A stretch of 64,000 nt of DNA from Dyadobacter chenhuakuii (lineage in GTDB: Bacteria > Bacteroidota > Bacteroidia > Cytophagales > Spirosomataceae). The notes under the pieces are model-generated. The model saw only the letters and a program-made list of their open reading frames with translations, made no database searches and was not told the origin of the DNA. Shown one piece after another: positions 1 through 8,727 of this stretch. Both the position numbers and the translations under genes were made by a program. Numbering within the stretch: position 1 is the first letter of the stretch; the number at the start of each line of letters is the position of its first letter. Location: positions 4,708,501 to 4,772,500 of the forward strand of contig NZ_CP098805.1 in assembly GCF_023821985.2 (NCBI RefSeq), read 5' to 3'.

Positions 1-175
1 AAACGAGCTTGAAACGTTGGTAAATGAGGTTATTGACGCAATGCCGGATAAGGTTGCAGCTTATCGAAAAGGAAAAAAGGGGTTACTGGGTCTTTTTGTG
101 GGAGAAGTCATGAAAAAATCAAATAACACCGCTGATCCTAAGCTGGTAAGCCAGTTGCTCAACGCAAAACTCTGA
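1..175 (+). CDS. gatB: GatB C-terminal fragment (Asp/Glu-tRNA amidotransferase subunit B)
   Basis: This is the last 57 codons of a gene cut by the window edge, read in frame 2 and ending at TGA 173-175. The peptide contains a run of the type DAMPDKVAAYRKGKKGLLG followed by FVGEVMKKS and a terminal LVSQLLNAKL. That matches the GatB/YqeY tail domain, in which a lysine/glycine turn and a VGQVMK-like helix are conserved. GatB forms the GatCAB complex that amidates mischarged Glu-tRNA(Gln) and Asp-tRNA(Asn) in the cytoplasm. Only the tail domain is visible, so a GatB-like YqeY protein remains possible, although the ending fits GatB better. Confidence 0.8.
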   Translation, partial: NELETLVNEVIDAMPDKVAAYRKGKKGLLGLFVGEVMKKSNNTADPKLVSQLLNAKL

Positions 176-208
176 TAGCCAAGCCTAACAAAAACAATAC
201 AGAAGGTT

Positions 209-1363
209 ATGAAAGGAATAGTCAAGCAAAGTATTTTCATATTTAGTCTAGCTTTTTTGAGCCTTCAATCTCAGGCACAGCAACTTGCACCCAAGGATTT
301 CTCGGTTAACGGTAAAGTGAAGAATGGTGCGAAAGGAGAGAAAGTAAAATTGCTGCGAACCACTGCGGGCGGATCATCAATCAAGCTGGATTCTACACAG
401 CTTGCGGCCGACGGGACATTTGCTATTAAAGGAGTTGAGAATGATCGCGGAAGTTTCTTTTCATTGAACATTGCGGATCGTCAGAAGGTGATTTTGCTGG
501 TGGAAGGTGGTGAGACATTCAATGTTGTTGCCGACGGAACTGCAAGGGACGAAAAGGGAAATGGTGGCAACGCAGATATTTCCGGATCCAAAAACATGGA
601 ATATTATGGTCAGATAGACAAGCTTATGCGGTCTTTCGCGGCCAAAGTGACGGGCTGGAACGAAGAATATGCGAAGGCTGAGGAGAAAAAAGACGCTAAG
701 AAAATCCAGGAAGTGCAACAGGCATTTGCTGGCGCGGACAAAGAAAGGCTGGATGTAATTAAGAAATTGCTTCCTGAAATGGGCACATCATTAGTCGCCC
801 TTTTTACGGCGAACAATTTTTTAAGTCCGGATAATGATCTTGAAATGCTTAAAAAGCTGGCCGACGACTACGAAAAAGTAACGCCGACACCGACATTAGC
901 GAAAGGTTTTATTGGTCAGATAAAAAGAATTGCGGGCGTTTCAGTCGGACAGCAAGCGCCTGATTTTACATTGAATAGCCCTGACGGAAAGCCGGTTGCA
1001 TTGTCCTCACTGCGCGGAAAGTTTGTCTTAATCGACTTCTGGGCATCCTGGTGCGGACCTTGCCGGATGGAAAATCCGAATGTTGTGCGCATGTATGACA
1101 AGTTCAAGGACAAAGGATTCGACATTTACGGCGTTTCACTGGATGATAACGAAAAAGCCTGGAAAACGGCCATTGAGCGCGATAAGCTGAAATGGCTGCA
1201 TGGATCGGAATTAAAAAAATGGAATTCCGGCGTTGCGCAAACTTATGGCGTGAATGCCATTCCAGCCACATTCCTGATTGATAGAGACGGGAAAATCATT
1301 GCCAAGAACTTACGCGGGCCAGCATTGGAAAGCAAGCTTACTGAATTGCTGGGCGCTCAATAA
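209..1363 (+). CDS. TlpA-like thiol-disulfide oxidoreductase with DUF4369-like N-terminus
   Basis: A 384-residue exported redox protein. A signal peptide (about residues 1-23, ending SQAQ) is followed by a beta-rich DUF4369-like domain (about 30-125), a lysine-rich helical linker (about 130-240), and an AhpC/TSA-thioredoxin domain (about 245-384). The active site WCGPC lies at 281-285, and a cis-proline segment (AIPATFLID) is near the C-terminus. Proteins of this build reduce or shuffle disulfides in the periplasm of Bacteroidota and often replace DsbD/TlpA partners. It stands alone between gatB and a convergent SDR gene and ends at a strong terminator. The specific substrate cannot be inferred. 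Confidence 0.85.
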   Translation: MKGIVKQSIFIFSLAFLSLQSQAQQLAPKDFSVNGKVKNGAKGEKVKLLRTTAGGSSIKLDSTQLAADGTFAIKGVENDRGSFFSLNIADRQKVILLVEGGETFNVVADGTARDEKGNGGNADISGSKNMEYYGQIDKLMRSFAAKVTGWNEEYAKAEEKKDAKKIQEVQQAFAGADKERLDVIKKLLPEMGTSLVALFTANNFLSPDNDLEMLKKLADDYEKVTPTPTLAKGFIGQIKRIAGVSVGQQAPDFTLNSPDGKPVALSSLRGKFVLIDFWASWCGPCRMENPNVVRMYDKFKDKGFDIYGVSLDDNEKAWKTAIERDKLKWLHGSELKKWNSGVAQTYGVNAIPATFLIDRDGKIIAKNLRGPALESKLTELLGAQ

Positions 1364-1383
1364 TAATAGATTAGATGTAGTTA

Positions 1384-1417
1384 AAAATCCGCAAGATCTG
1401 TCTTGCGGATTTTTTTT
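1384..1417. terminator. Bidirectional intrinsic terminator
   Basis: A perfect inverted repeat (AATCCGCAAGA, 4-nt loop, TCTTGCGGATT) is flanked by A-rich and T-rich tracts. It lies between the convergent thioredoxin and SDR genes and can terminate both. Confidence 0.8.
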
Positions 1418-2294
1418 ATGCGCCAACATCTTCCAGACTATAATAAAACTGTAACGGATCGGGAAATTTGAAGTCGTATTTATAATGCTGATTCAATTTT
1501 TCACCTGATATAACCTTGAAATCGGGCTTTTCGATTGGCTCGATAAATGTGGGTGCTTCCCAGTCGAATTGTGCGCAGGACGTTTCATAAACTTCACGGC
1601 GCGTTGTGTGGATCGGCGATACAATGTTGAATGTTTCATTCACGATGCCGGATTCAAGAATGGTCGTTATAATTCCCACAGCATCATCCCTATGTATGTA
1701 ATTGACAGGAATTGAGCCGGTTGTCATATCTTTTTTACCCTGCACATATTTCCCTGGAATGCGGTTATAGCCTAGTAAGCCGCCTAGCCTGAGAATGGTA
1801 ACATTACGGTCGGGACGTAAGGCAGTTAACAGATTTTCCGCCGCAACCATTTCCGGAGATTCCGATTCCTCAGGTGTTTTTACATCATTTTCAACTACAA
1901 TCCGGTTCAGCTCGGGATAAATGCCCGTTGAGCTAATGAAAATAATGTCGCGGATTCTCGACTGATTAATCTCCTGAATGACTGCTTCGATCTGTTTTAC
2001 ATAAAATCCTGGTTCATTCTTCGTCAGGCGCGGCGGTAACGAGATCAGAAGCGTATCAACGTCGAAAAATGTATCCAGACCCTCTTTGGATATGAAGTCA
2101 GGATTCATCGGAATCAAATGGGCCGAGATTCCTTTTTGCACGAATGCGTTCATTTTTGGCATTGTAGTGGTGCTGCCACTGATTTCCCACGTACTATGCA
2201 GGCTTAGTAAGCGTTGAGCTAATGGAAAACCTAACCACCCGCATCCCAGAATGCTTATTTGTTTTTTTTCTAATTTTGAATCGTTATCCGTCAT
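1416..2294 (-). CDS. NAD(P)-dependent epimerase/dehydratase-like SDR (YeeZ-like)
   Basis: A 292-residue atypical short-chain dehydrogenase. The N-terminal Rossmann motif GCGWLG (residues 17-22) follows a beta strand ISIL. The sequence also carries FISSTGIYPE (about 117-126), the usual catalytic Ser/Thr segment of this subfamily, and an LRLGGLLG strand. Length and motifs match the YeeZ/epimerase-like group, which binds NAD(P) but has no firmly assigned substrate. The start ATG is at 2294; its 5' end overlaps only the upstream non-coding extension of gldB on the other strand. Function beyond a nucleotide-binding oxidoreductase is not deducible. Confidence 0.75.
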   Translation of the reverse strand: MTDNDSKLEKKQISILGCGWLGFPLAQRLLSLHSTWEISGSTTTMPKMNAFVQKGISAHLIPMNPDFISKEGLDTFFDVDTLLISLPPRLTKNEPGFYVKQIEAVIQEINQSRIRDIIFISSTGIYPELNRIVVENDVKTPEESESPEMVAAENLLTALRPDRNVTILRLGGLLGYNRIPGKYVQGKKDMTTGSIPVNYIHRDDAVGIITTILESGIVNETFNIVSPIHTTRREVYETSCAQFDWEAPTFIEPIEKPDFKVISGEKLNQHYKYDFKFPDPLQFYYSLEDVGA

Positions 2295-2308
2295 TTGATA
2301 TTAAGGCT

Positions 2309-3319
2309 ATGTTCCTATCGAGATTTGCTCTCTTTTGCTTCCTGATTTCTGTTTCTTTTATTTCCTGTAATAAAGATAAGCGCCTCGAATCCGACACGAG
2401 TGAGGCCGTTGTCAATGTTCAGTCCGAAAATCTGGATCAGGCACTTTTTGCCTGCAAATCGGTTAAAGATGTGGAAAATTTTCTCGACGCGCGTCCATAT
2501 CTGGCAAAGGAATATTTTGCGAGTTCACAAATGGATCCCCGACAGCTGGCAACGCATTTATTCAATATTTCACAAAACCCTGATTTTCAAGCATTTCGCA
2601 GCCAGCTCGATAGCCTCATAGGCGACCGTAAACACAACATTCTTGACCCGCTGGCGGAAGCATTTAAGCAAATAAAATATCATTATCCTGCCTTCCAAGC
2701 ACCCAAAGTGCAGTTTTTGGTAACAGGCTTCACAGGAACAGACCTATATATAACCGATTCCCTGATTATTATCGGGTTGGATTATTTCGGCGGGCCAAAC
2801 GCCATGTATCGTCCGGATGTATTTGATTATCAGCTGCGCAGATACCAGAAAGAATACATTGTTCCTTCTATCGTCTTTTTCGAATCCAACCGTTTCAACA
2901 AAATTGATCCTACCGACAAGACATTGCTCGCGGATATGATCGGTTATGGCAAGGGTTATGCATTTGTAAAACAGATCATGCCGGCTGCCGCGGATAGCCT
3001 GGTCATCGGATATTCGGCCGACAATTTGCGCAGAACGGATGCGAGCCAGCAGCAGATATGGGCTTATTTTATTGCTGGAAAATTGCTGTATGAGTCTGCG
3101 GAGATGAAAAAAAAGAAGTTCATTGAAGAACGTCCATTCACAACCGAAATCGGGCAAAAGGTGCCGGGCGCCATTGCGCGTTGGGTGGGCTGGCGGATCG
3201 TAAACCGTTTCCGGGCCGAAAATCCGAGCATAACCCTTTCCGAATTGATGGGAATGGAAAACGCTGCACAGATTTTGCAGGAATCGGGATATAACGGCGA
3301 ACCAGACGAAGTAGAGTAA
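2309..3319 (+). CDS. gldB: GldB-like gliding motility lipoprotein
   Basis: A 336-residue protein starting at ATG 2309. It has a short hydrophobic signal and a lipobox (ISVSFISC), so it is probably a lipoprotein. The central GLDYFGG motif, the QLRRYQKEYIVPSIVFFESNRF region, and the C-terminal PGAIARWVGWRIVNRF followed by LQESGYNG are the hallmarks of GldB. GldB was defined as essential for gliding in Flavobacterium but is conserved in many non-gliding Bacteroidota. A longer reading from 2222 would precede the signal peptide and overlap the SDR gene, so 2309 is preferred. GldB itself is recognised from motifs, not from a search. Confidence 0.75.
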   Translation: MFLSRFALFCFLISVSFISCNKDKRLESDTSEAVVNVQSENLDQALFACKSVKDVENFLDARPYLAKEYFASSQMDPRQLATHLFNISQNPDFQAFRSQLDSLIGDRKHNILDPLAEAFKQIKYHYPAFQAPKVQFLVTGFTGTDLYITDSLIIIGLDYFGGPNAMYRPDVFDYQLRRYQKEYIVPSIVFFESNRFNKIDPTDKTLLADMIGYGKGYAFVKQIMPAAADSLVIGYSADNLRRTDASQQQIWAYFIAGKLLYESAEMKKKKFIEERPFTTEIGQKVPGAIARWVGWRIVNRFRAENPSITLSELMGMENAAQILQESGYNGEPDEVE

Positions 3320-3363
3320 GTTTTTTGTTTACTTTTGGCAGTCACTAAGATCCCGAAACGCCG

Positions 3364-4452
3364 TTGATACCGTTTACACTCATCATTTTTCTTCTTCTTG
3401 TGCCTGGTTTTGTGGTTATCGGCGTCTATCTGGAGCGCAAGGTTTCTGCATTTATTCAGGATAGGATGGGTCCGATGGAGGTAGGTAAATGGGGCTTGCT
3501 TCAACTTTTCGCCGATTTGCTCAAACTCCTTCAAAAGGAGGATATCGTTCCAAAAGCCGCGGACAGGCGTCTTTTTCTTCTCGCCCCATTTGTCATTTTT
3601 GTTTCCGTTTTTGCTGGTTTTGCAGTCGTTCCGCTGGCGCCTGACCTGGCCGGCTCAGGGGCATCGGTCGGCGTGTTTTTCTTGCTGACCATTGTTTCCG
3701 TGGACGTTATAGGGCTTTTAATGGCCGGATGGGGTTCTAATAACAAGTTTGCGCTGTTCGGTGCCATGCGTGCTGTGGCGCAGATCATTTCCTATGAAAT
3801 CCCACTGGGATTATCCATTTTGTGCGTGGTAATGCTTTCGCAGACTTTGGATTTACAGATTATCAGTTTTCAGCAAGGCATTTATTCCAATGAGCCTGTT
3901 TATTTATTTGGCATAAAAGACCTGGGCATTGATGTGACGAATGTAGGTGGCTTTTTGTCCTGGAACATTGTCCGGAACCCCTTTTTACTATTGGCATACA
4001 TTGTCTTCTTTATAGCCTCATTGGCAGAATGTAACCGCGCACCTTTTGACTTGCCGGAAGGTGAATCGGAGCTGGTTGCCGGATTTCACACCGAATACTC
4101 AGGCATGCGCTGGGCACTTTTCATGCTTTCGGAGTATGGAATGATGCTGCTGGTTTGCCTGTTAGGCGCTATTTTGTTCTTGGGAAGCTGGAATACGCCT
4201 TTCCCCAACATTGGCCCGTTGAAGCTGGCCGACTGGACCAGTGGAGAACCCGGAACCTGGTTTGGTTACATTACGGGTATATTCTGGCTGCTGGGGAAAG
4301 CGATTTTCGGAATTTTAATTCAAATGTGGGCACGCTGGACGCTTCCGCGACTGCGTGTAGATCAGCTTATGTATCTGGGATGGAAAGTCTTAACGCCGGT
4401 TGGACTCGTGCTTTTCTTCATTTCCGGCGTCTGGCGGCTGATCGGGATCTGA
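3364..4452 (+). CDS. nuoH: NADH-quinone oxidoreductase subunit H
   Basis: A 362-residue membrane protein of complex I (the quinone-site subunit NuoH/ND1), with about eight transmembrane helices. Diagnostic motifs are ERKVSAFIQDRMGPMEVG near the N-terminus, LADLLKLLQKED, and NRAPFDLPEGESELVAGFHTEYSGM, the conserved acidic loop lining the quinone cavity. The start is TTG at 3364, since an in-frame stop lies about 18 bp upstream and no ATG precedes the first helix. No other nuo gene is adjacent: gldB is upstream and an unrelated gene converges immediately downstream with no gap. The gene appears intact. Confidence 0.95.
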   Translation: MIPFTLIIFLLLVPGFVVIGVYLERKVSAFIQDRMGPMEVGKWGLLQLFADLLKLLQKEDIVPKAADRRLFLLAPFVIFVSVFAGFAVVPLAPDLAGSGASVGVFFLLTIVSVDVIGLLMAGWGSNNKFALFGAMRAVAQIISYEIPLGLSILCVVMLSQTLDLQIISFQQGIYSNEPVYLFGIKDLGIDVTNVGGFLSWNIVRNPFLLLAYIVFFIASLAECNRAPFDLPEGESELVAGFHTEYSGMRWALFMLSEYGMMLLVCLLGAILFLGSWNTPFPNIGPLKLADWTSGEPGTWFGYITGIFWLLGKAIFGILIQMWARWTLPRLRVDQLMYLGWKVLTPVGLVLFFISGVWRLIGI

Positions 4453-4905
4453 TTACTCAGTGATTTCAGCGCCGTCCAGGATGTAATTCATCTGATAAAT
4501 ATCGTCTGCATTCAGCTTTAATGTTCCTACGAAGGTCAGACGTTCATCCGTTTTGAACTTGCGGCCATCTTTTTTCTTGAAATTCAAAGTCATAACCGTC
4601 TCAGGGCCCGCGCCTCCGCAGAAGAAGCAAGCACTGAAAGGAAATGCGGAAAGCACATATAAATTAGCATCCAGATCCACAGGCAGGATGTATCCCGTAA
4701 TGGTAACCTGCTGATTTTTCAACTTCTGAACACTCGGCCCGAACGTAGGATGAAGCATATAAATGGATTCTTCGGCGTACCACTTCTTTTTGAAAGTCAC
4801 ATCACGCAACGTTTCCCACGTCACCTTAACCGGGTTAACAGCCGGCGTAAATGCGAATAAAGAGGTAAAGCAAAAAAGTAATATGATGATTCTTACAGAT
4901 TTCAT
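4453..4905 (-). CDS. Exported DUF3299-like protein with CxxC
   Basis: A 150-residue protein with a signal peptide (about 1-19). The core contains VTITGYILPVD, then SACFFCGGAGPET (C93 and C96), and a C-terminal LTFVGTLKLN segment. This layout resembles DUF3299 proteins, which occur beside FtsX-type ABC transporters in predicted metal-handling loci. The pair of cysteines could bind a metal or form a disulfide. It is the last gene of a three-gene minus-strand group (ATPase, permease, this protein). The family assignment is from motif memory; the biochemical role is unknown. Confidence 0.6.
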   Translation of the reverse strand: MKSVRIIILLFCFTSLFAFTPAVNPVKVTWETLRDVTFKKKWYAEESIYMLHPTFGPSVQKLKNQQVTITGYILPVDLDANLYVLSAFPFSACFFCGGAGPETVMTLNFKKKDGRKFKTDERLTFVGTLKLNADDIYQMNYILDGAEITE

Positions 4906-4962
4906 TGCGCCTTATTTTGTCTTGGTTAGGATTTAGCTAAGTAAACAAATTTACGCAGAATA

Positions 4963-6180
4963 TCATTCCTCTGCCAGTGTGCGGGAGATATTCAACCGGT
5001 AAATGCCCAGCGAGGGAAGTGCTGAGGCCAGGAAGCCGATCAGCAAGGCTGCAAAAAACAGGTAAATTTCTTCGGGCAGAATCGTGAATTTCCGCAACGA
5101 ATAATGAAAATCCTGCTCTGCGGCTCTCGAAAACAGCCAAAGCCCAACGCGGCTCAGAATAATCCCTGAAAAATAGCCGATTACGGCCAGCATTAAGCCT
5201 TCCAGCAATAGCATCAGGAATAGCCTTGTACGCGTTGCGCCCATAGAAAGCATGAGCGCCATCTCGTATTTTCGTTCTTTCAGTGAATTGTAAAGCGAAA
5301 TAAAAACGCTGATCCCCGCAATGCTGATAATGATAAGTGCCAATGCGCGGAGTGTTTCAATGCCCACGCCCAGCAGCGAGAAAAGCCGGTTTATTTCAAT
5401 GCTGGGTAATGCGGCCTGCATGGATGTGTTTTCGTTGATCTGCCGCGGAAGGGTCATTAATCCCATTGGATTCCGGAATTGGATCAGTGCGCTGGTAACT
5501 TGCCTGCCTGCTTCGGCTTCGTCGTGCTCTTCATGCTCCTCATGTTTGGCAGCGCCTTCTTCTCCATGCGCATGAACGTCCCAAACGCTTGATAATCTGG
5601 TCAGTATAAGCTGGTCGACAACGGAGCCAGTGGTTTCGAAAATACCTGTAACCTTGTATTTCTTGTCATTATGCGCCTCGCCCGCACCATCGAGCCCATG
5701 CGAGCTGGCGAATGTATCACCGATTTTCAACTGTGACATTGCCGCCACCTTACTGCCGATTGCAACCTCCATCGAAGCATTATAAATCTGCCCCTTGGCC
5801 AGTTTTGCCTGAAAATGCTCGATATACTTTGGCGTCGTGCCCACGATCCTGAACCCCTGATAACTGTCGCCCATGGAAAGCGGAATTACGGTTTTAACAA
5901 AAGGGTTTTTACGCAATGCATCCACTTCGGCCAGCGGCACATTGCCCGTAGGCGCGTCGATCTGGTAAATGCTGGACAGGATCAGTTGCAACGGGCTGCC
6001 TTTGGCTCCCACCACCATATCAATGCCGCGAATGTTCCGGCGAAACTGCTCGTCCAGTTGTTTGTTGAGCAGCAAAAGCAGTGATATCATACCAATTCCC
6101 AGCGTAAGCAAAAGCGCACTTAAAAAACTGTTCAGCTTTTTCTCTTTCAGGTTGGCCAGACTTATTTTGACAACATTCAT
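4963..6180 (-). CDS. FtsX/MacB-family ABC transporter permease with His-rich loop
   Basis: A 405-residue permease. One N-terminal transmembrane helix (about 19-38) is followed by a large periplasmic domain (about 40-270). A cluster of three further helices (about 275-400) includes the FtsX core segment KERKYEMALMLSMGATRTRL. The periplasmic domain carries an acidic, histidine-rich insert (H203, H205, H213, H216, H219 among Glu/Asp/Ala), which suggests zinc or another transition metal as ligand or signal. It lies 27 bp downstream of its ATPase. MacB-type permeases use mechanotransmission rather than classic import, so the direction of transport is uncertain. Confidence 0.85.
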   Translation of the reverse strand: MNVVKISLANLKEKKLNSFLSALLLTLGIGMISLLLLLNKQLDEQFRRNIRGIDMVVGAKGSPLQLILSSIYQIDAPTGNVPLAEVDALRKNPFVKTVIPLSMGDSYQGFRIVGTTPKYIEHFQAKLAKGQIYNASMEVAIGSKVAAMSQLKIGDTFASSHGLDGAGEAHNDKKYKVTGIFETTGSVVDQLILTRLSSVWDVHAHGEEGAAKHEEHEEHDEAEAGRQVTSALIQFRNPMGLMTLPRQINENTSMQAALPSIEINRLFSLLGVGIETLRALALIIISIAGISVFISLYNSLKERKYEMALMLSMGATRTRLFLMLLLEGLMLAVIGYFSGIILSRVGLWLFSRAAEQDFHYSLRKFTILPEEIYLFFAALLIGFLASALPSLGIYRLNISRTLAEE

Positions 6181-6207
6181 CTGTTCAGGATTAGGATAAT
6201 GGCACTA

Positions 6208-6834
6208 TTAAAGGTGGACCTGGTTGGAAAACGCATCTTTCAACCGCTGGTCGTGCGTGACCACAACCAGGCTTGCGCCTATGGAGGCGGATTGTTCCTT
6301 TAATAATGTGATTACTTTTTGGGTATTGTTATCGTCCAGGCTGGACGTAGGTTCGTCGGCGAGAATGACATTTGGCTCGTTCATGAGTGCGCGGGCAATG
6401 CTTACACGCTGCTGCTCGCCCTGGCTGAGTTGATTGGTTTTTTTGTTCAAATGTTCCGCAAACCCCAGTTTTTCCGCCAGCATACGGGCTTTTTGTGTGT
6501 TTTCTTTCTGATCTGCCAGATAGTTGGAAAGCAGTATATTTTCCAGAACCGAAAGCGAGCTGACAAAATGGGGTTTCTGATAAATGATCCCGATATTTTT
6601 CGCCCTTACCTTCGTTACTTCTTCCGGGGAAAGGGCTGTTACCGGCTTTTCTGCGATCAGGATTTGTCCCGATTCAGGTTTCAGCAGCAACGCCAGCAAG
6701 TGCAGCAATGTCGTTTTTCCCTTGCCCGACTGGCCCAATATCAGCAGTGTTTCCTTGTCTTTGCAGTGAATGTCCGGGAAGCTGAACTGCTTTTGGGCTG
6801 AGTAAGAAAAGTGAAGATTGGTGCTTGAAATCAT
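6208..6834 (-). CDS. ABC transporter ATP-binding protein (LolD/MacB type)
   Basis: A 208-residue ATPase with Walker A GQSGKGKTT (34-42), Q-loop Gln86, signature LSQGEQQRVSIARAL (136-150), Walker B VILADE (156-161) and an H-loop in VVVTHD. Size and the EPTSSLDD motif place it in the LolD/MacB/FtsE class that pairs with FtsX-fold permeases. It is the first gene of the operon with the permease and the CxxC protein. Upstream, at 6858-6865 on the minus strand, is TATCATTG, one mismatch from the TAnnTTTG -7 box, with GTTG 18 nt further up; this is a possible promoter. Confidence 0.9.
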   Translation of the reverse strand: MISSTNLHFSYSAQKQFSFPDIHCKDKETLLILGQSGKGKTTLLHLLALLLKPESGQILIAEKPVTALSPEEVTKVRAKNIGIIYQKPHFVSSLSVLENILLSNYLADQKENTQKARMLAEKLGFAEHLNKKTNQLSQGEQQRVSIARALMNEPNVILADEPTSSLDDNNTQKVITLLKEQSASIGASLVVVTHDQRLKDAFSNQVHL

Positions 6835-6971
6835 TGCAAAGGCTGTTTTTCCATTTGCAATGATAATGAAGTTTTATTTTTGGCAACATTAAAAAATTTT
6901 CGTGTTACAAATAAATCATTCGGAAATACGTTGAAATGGTGATATACCCTGAATAAAACCAACAACTGTTC

Positions 6972-6979
6972 TATTTTTG
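6972..6979 (+). promoter_or_regulatory. Bacteroidota -7 box (TATTTTTG) for DUF6089 gene
   Basis: An exact TAnnTTTG match about 20 nt upstream of ATG 6999. The -33 element is poor. If used, the transcript would begin near 6986, which favours the ATG at 6999 over a TTG at 6987. Confidence 0.45.
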
Positions 6980-6998
6980 CAAAAAATTGATCTCACAA

Positions 6999-8009
6999 AT
7001 GCGTAGAAAATCTGAATTAAAGAAAGTGTCCGGGGCATTGGTGTTTATCTTGACTTGTGGGCTTTTGTTTATGAATCAGGATGTCCAGGCGCAGAGCAGG
7101 GGCATTTTTGTTCCGTATTCAACAGCCGGATTTGGGCTCGGGACTTCTAGCTATTTTGGAGATTTCGCACCTTACAGAAGGCCACTTGCTTCCACATTTA
7201 AAATGATGCGTTGGAGCATTGGCGGGAATTACACACGCCATTTTACGCCCCGTTTGGGTGCAAGAGCAAGCTTTATTTATGCGCGTATCGCGGGTGACGA
7301 TTACATTATGAATCGTAGCGAGAAGCAGGAATCCAACATTTTTTACGCCCGAAACCTGCATTTCAGAAATGATCTGAAAGAATTCTCTGTGCAGGGTATT
7401 TTCAAACTGACACCTGATAACAGAAGCTACGACAGAAGACCGCAGTTTGGCGCGTATCTGTTTGCCGGGATAGCGCTTACGGCTCACAACCCGAAAGCAC
7501 TTGATTCGCTGGATGGCGATTGGGTTAAATTACAGCCATTGGGAACTGAGGGTCAGGGAAATGAAGGTTATGATAAACCTTACTCGCTGGTTCAATTTGC
7601 AATTCCTTTAGGAATTGGAGTTCGCTATAAGATCAACTCTAAGTTTGATATTTCAGCAGAACTGGGTTTCCGTAAGACATTTACAGATTACTTAGATGAT
7701 GCGCACGGAAAATATGCGGATCCGGCATTGTTTGCGGACAATCCGACTGCACTTGCACTAAGTAACAGGACAACAGAGCGTTATGCTGCAAGAAAAGGAG
7801 CTGACCGCACGGAGGCTTTGAAAAAATTCCTTGTTGTTAACTACATGCTGGATACCAATGATCCCTTGGCAGCATTGCCGACCACGGGCTTTGGAGCGCC
7901 GGGCACAGACCGGGGAAACAGCCCAACTTACACGGACAACTATCTTTTTGGTATGATCCATATCAACTATATGTTGCCATCGCAGATCAAATGTCCTCCA
8001 TTAAAATAA
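6999..8009 (+). CDS. DUF6089-like outer-membrane beta-barrel protein (first copy)
   Basis: A 336-residue exported protein with a signal peptide ending QDVQAQ (about residue 32). The mature part starts with FGLGTSSYFGDFAP and then shows alternating aromatic/glycine strands typical of small outer-membrane barrels: PQFGAYLFAGIAL, IPLGIGVRYKI and FDISAELGFRKTFTDYLDD. These match DUF6089, a Bacteroidota family usually found near outer-membrane biogenesis genes. The DNA 3' end codes for a C-terminal hydrophobic strand. It is followed 12 bp later by a second, shorter relative, so the two are probably cotranscribed. No specific ligand is known. Confidence 0.8.
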   Translation: MRRKSELKKVSGALVFILTCGLLFMNQDVQAQSRGIFVPYSTAGFGLGTSSYFGDFAPYRRPLASTFKMMRWSIGGNYTRHFTPRLGARASFIYARIAGDDYIMNRSEKQESNIFYARNLHFRNDLKEFSVQGIFKLTPDNRSYDRRPQFGAYLFAGIALTAHNPKALDSLDGDWVKLQPLGTEGQGNEGYDKPYSLVQFAIPLGIGVRYKINSKFDISAELGFRKTFTDYLDDAHGKYADPALFADNPTALALSNRTTERYAARKGADRTEALKKFLVVNYMLDTNDPLAALPTTGFGAPGTDRGNSPTYTDNYLFGMIHINYMLPSQIKCPPLK

Positions 8010-8021
8010 CTAAGGCATCCA

Positions 8022-8723
8022 TTGAAGTCTTCTTTAAAATTTATAAATGCAAAATACTTGCTGCTTAATCTGGCGGCAGGTATTTATTTTTTTGTGGCCT
8101 CCGGGAATGCGGTTATGGCGCAAAAAATCGAGATAGGAGCGGGGTTAGGCGCATTGAATTACAAGGGAGACATTGCACCTTCGGTTAGGCTTCGTTTTTT
8201 TAAACCCGCCGGAAGCGTTTTTTTTCGGTATAATCCTTCCCAGGCATTGTCTCTGCGGGCGGAACTGATGGGCGGCATTATCGGCGCGGAGGACAAGCAT
8301 AGCAAGGATCCTTTTCAGCAAGCGCGTAATTTTTCATTCACATCGCGCATTTTTGAAGGAAGCGCCGTTGCGGAATATAACTTTCTCAATTTTCAGGAGC
8401 GGCGTTTTGCTGTGAACTGGAGTCCATATGTTTTTGGAGGAATCGGGTATACCAAATTCAATCCTGATCCGCAAGGCGTGGGTTACAAAACCAGCTCGTT
8501 TGTGCTTCCTTATGGGGTTGGGATCAAATATCAGATCCGGCGTCCCTGGAACATTGGCATCGAATACGGAGCCAGAAAAACTTATTCGGATTATCTTGAT
8601 AACTTAGGAGGGGATCCGATAGGGACTGATAAATTTCAGCAAGGCGATCCGTCTTTGAAGGATAATTACTACTATTTACGACTTGCAGTTACGTACACTT
8701 TTTATAAAATCGTTTGCCCTTGA
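8022..8723 (+). CDS. DUF6089-like outer-membrane beta-barrel protein (second copy)
   Basis: A 233-residue protein beginning at TTG 8022, with a signal peptide ending AVMAQ (about residue 34). Motifs include IGAGLGALNYKGDIAP, YVFGGIGYTKF, LPYGVGIKYQI and IGIEYGARKTYSDYLDNLGG. The last closely parallels the SAELGFRKTFTDYLDD strand of the gene before it, showing that the pair arose by duplication. It is about 100 residues shorter than its neighbour because it lacks the long loops. It ends in an aromatic strand (YTFYKIVCP). It is likely inserted in the outer membrane; function unknown. Confidence 0.8.
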   Translation: MKSSLKFINAKYLLLNLAAGIYFFVASGNAVMAQKIEIGAGLGALNYKGDIAPSVRLRFFKPAGSVFFRYNPSQALSLRAELMGGIIGAEDKHSKDPFQQARNFSFTSRIFEGSAVAEYNFLNFQERRFAVNWSPYVFGGIGYTKFNPDPQGVGYKTSSFVLPYGVGIKYQIRRPWNIGIEYGARKTYSDYLDNLGGDPIGTDKFQQGDPSLKDNYYYLRLAVTYTFYKIVCP

Positions 8724-8727
8724 TCCT

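Noticed and set aside
6853-6863. Imperfect palindrome CATTTGCAATG upstream of the ABC operon as a Zur or Fur site
   Set aside because: The match is too short and has mismatches; there is no reliable consensus for this phylum to compare with.
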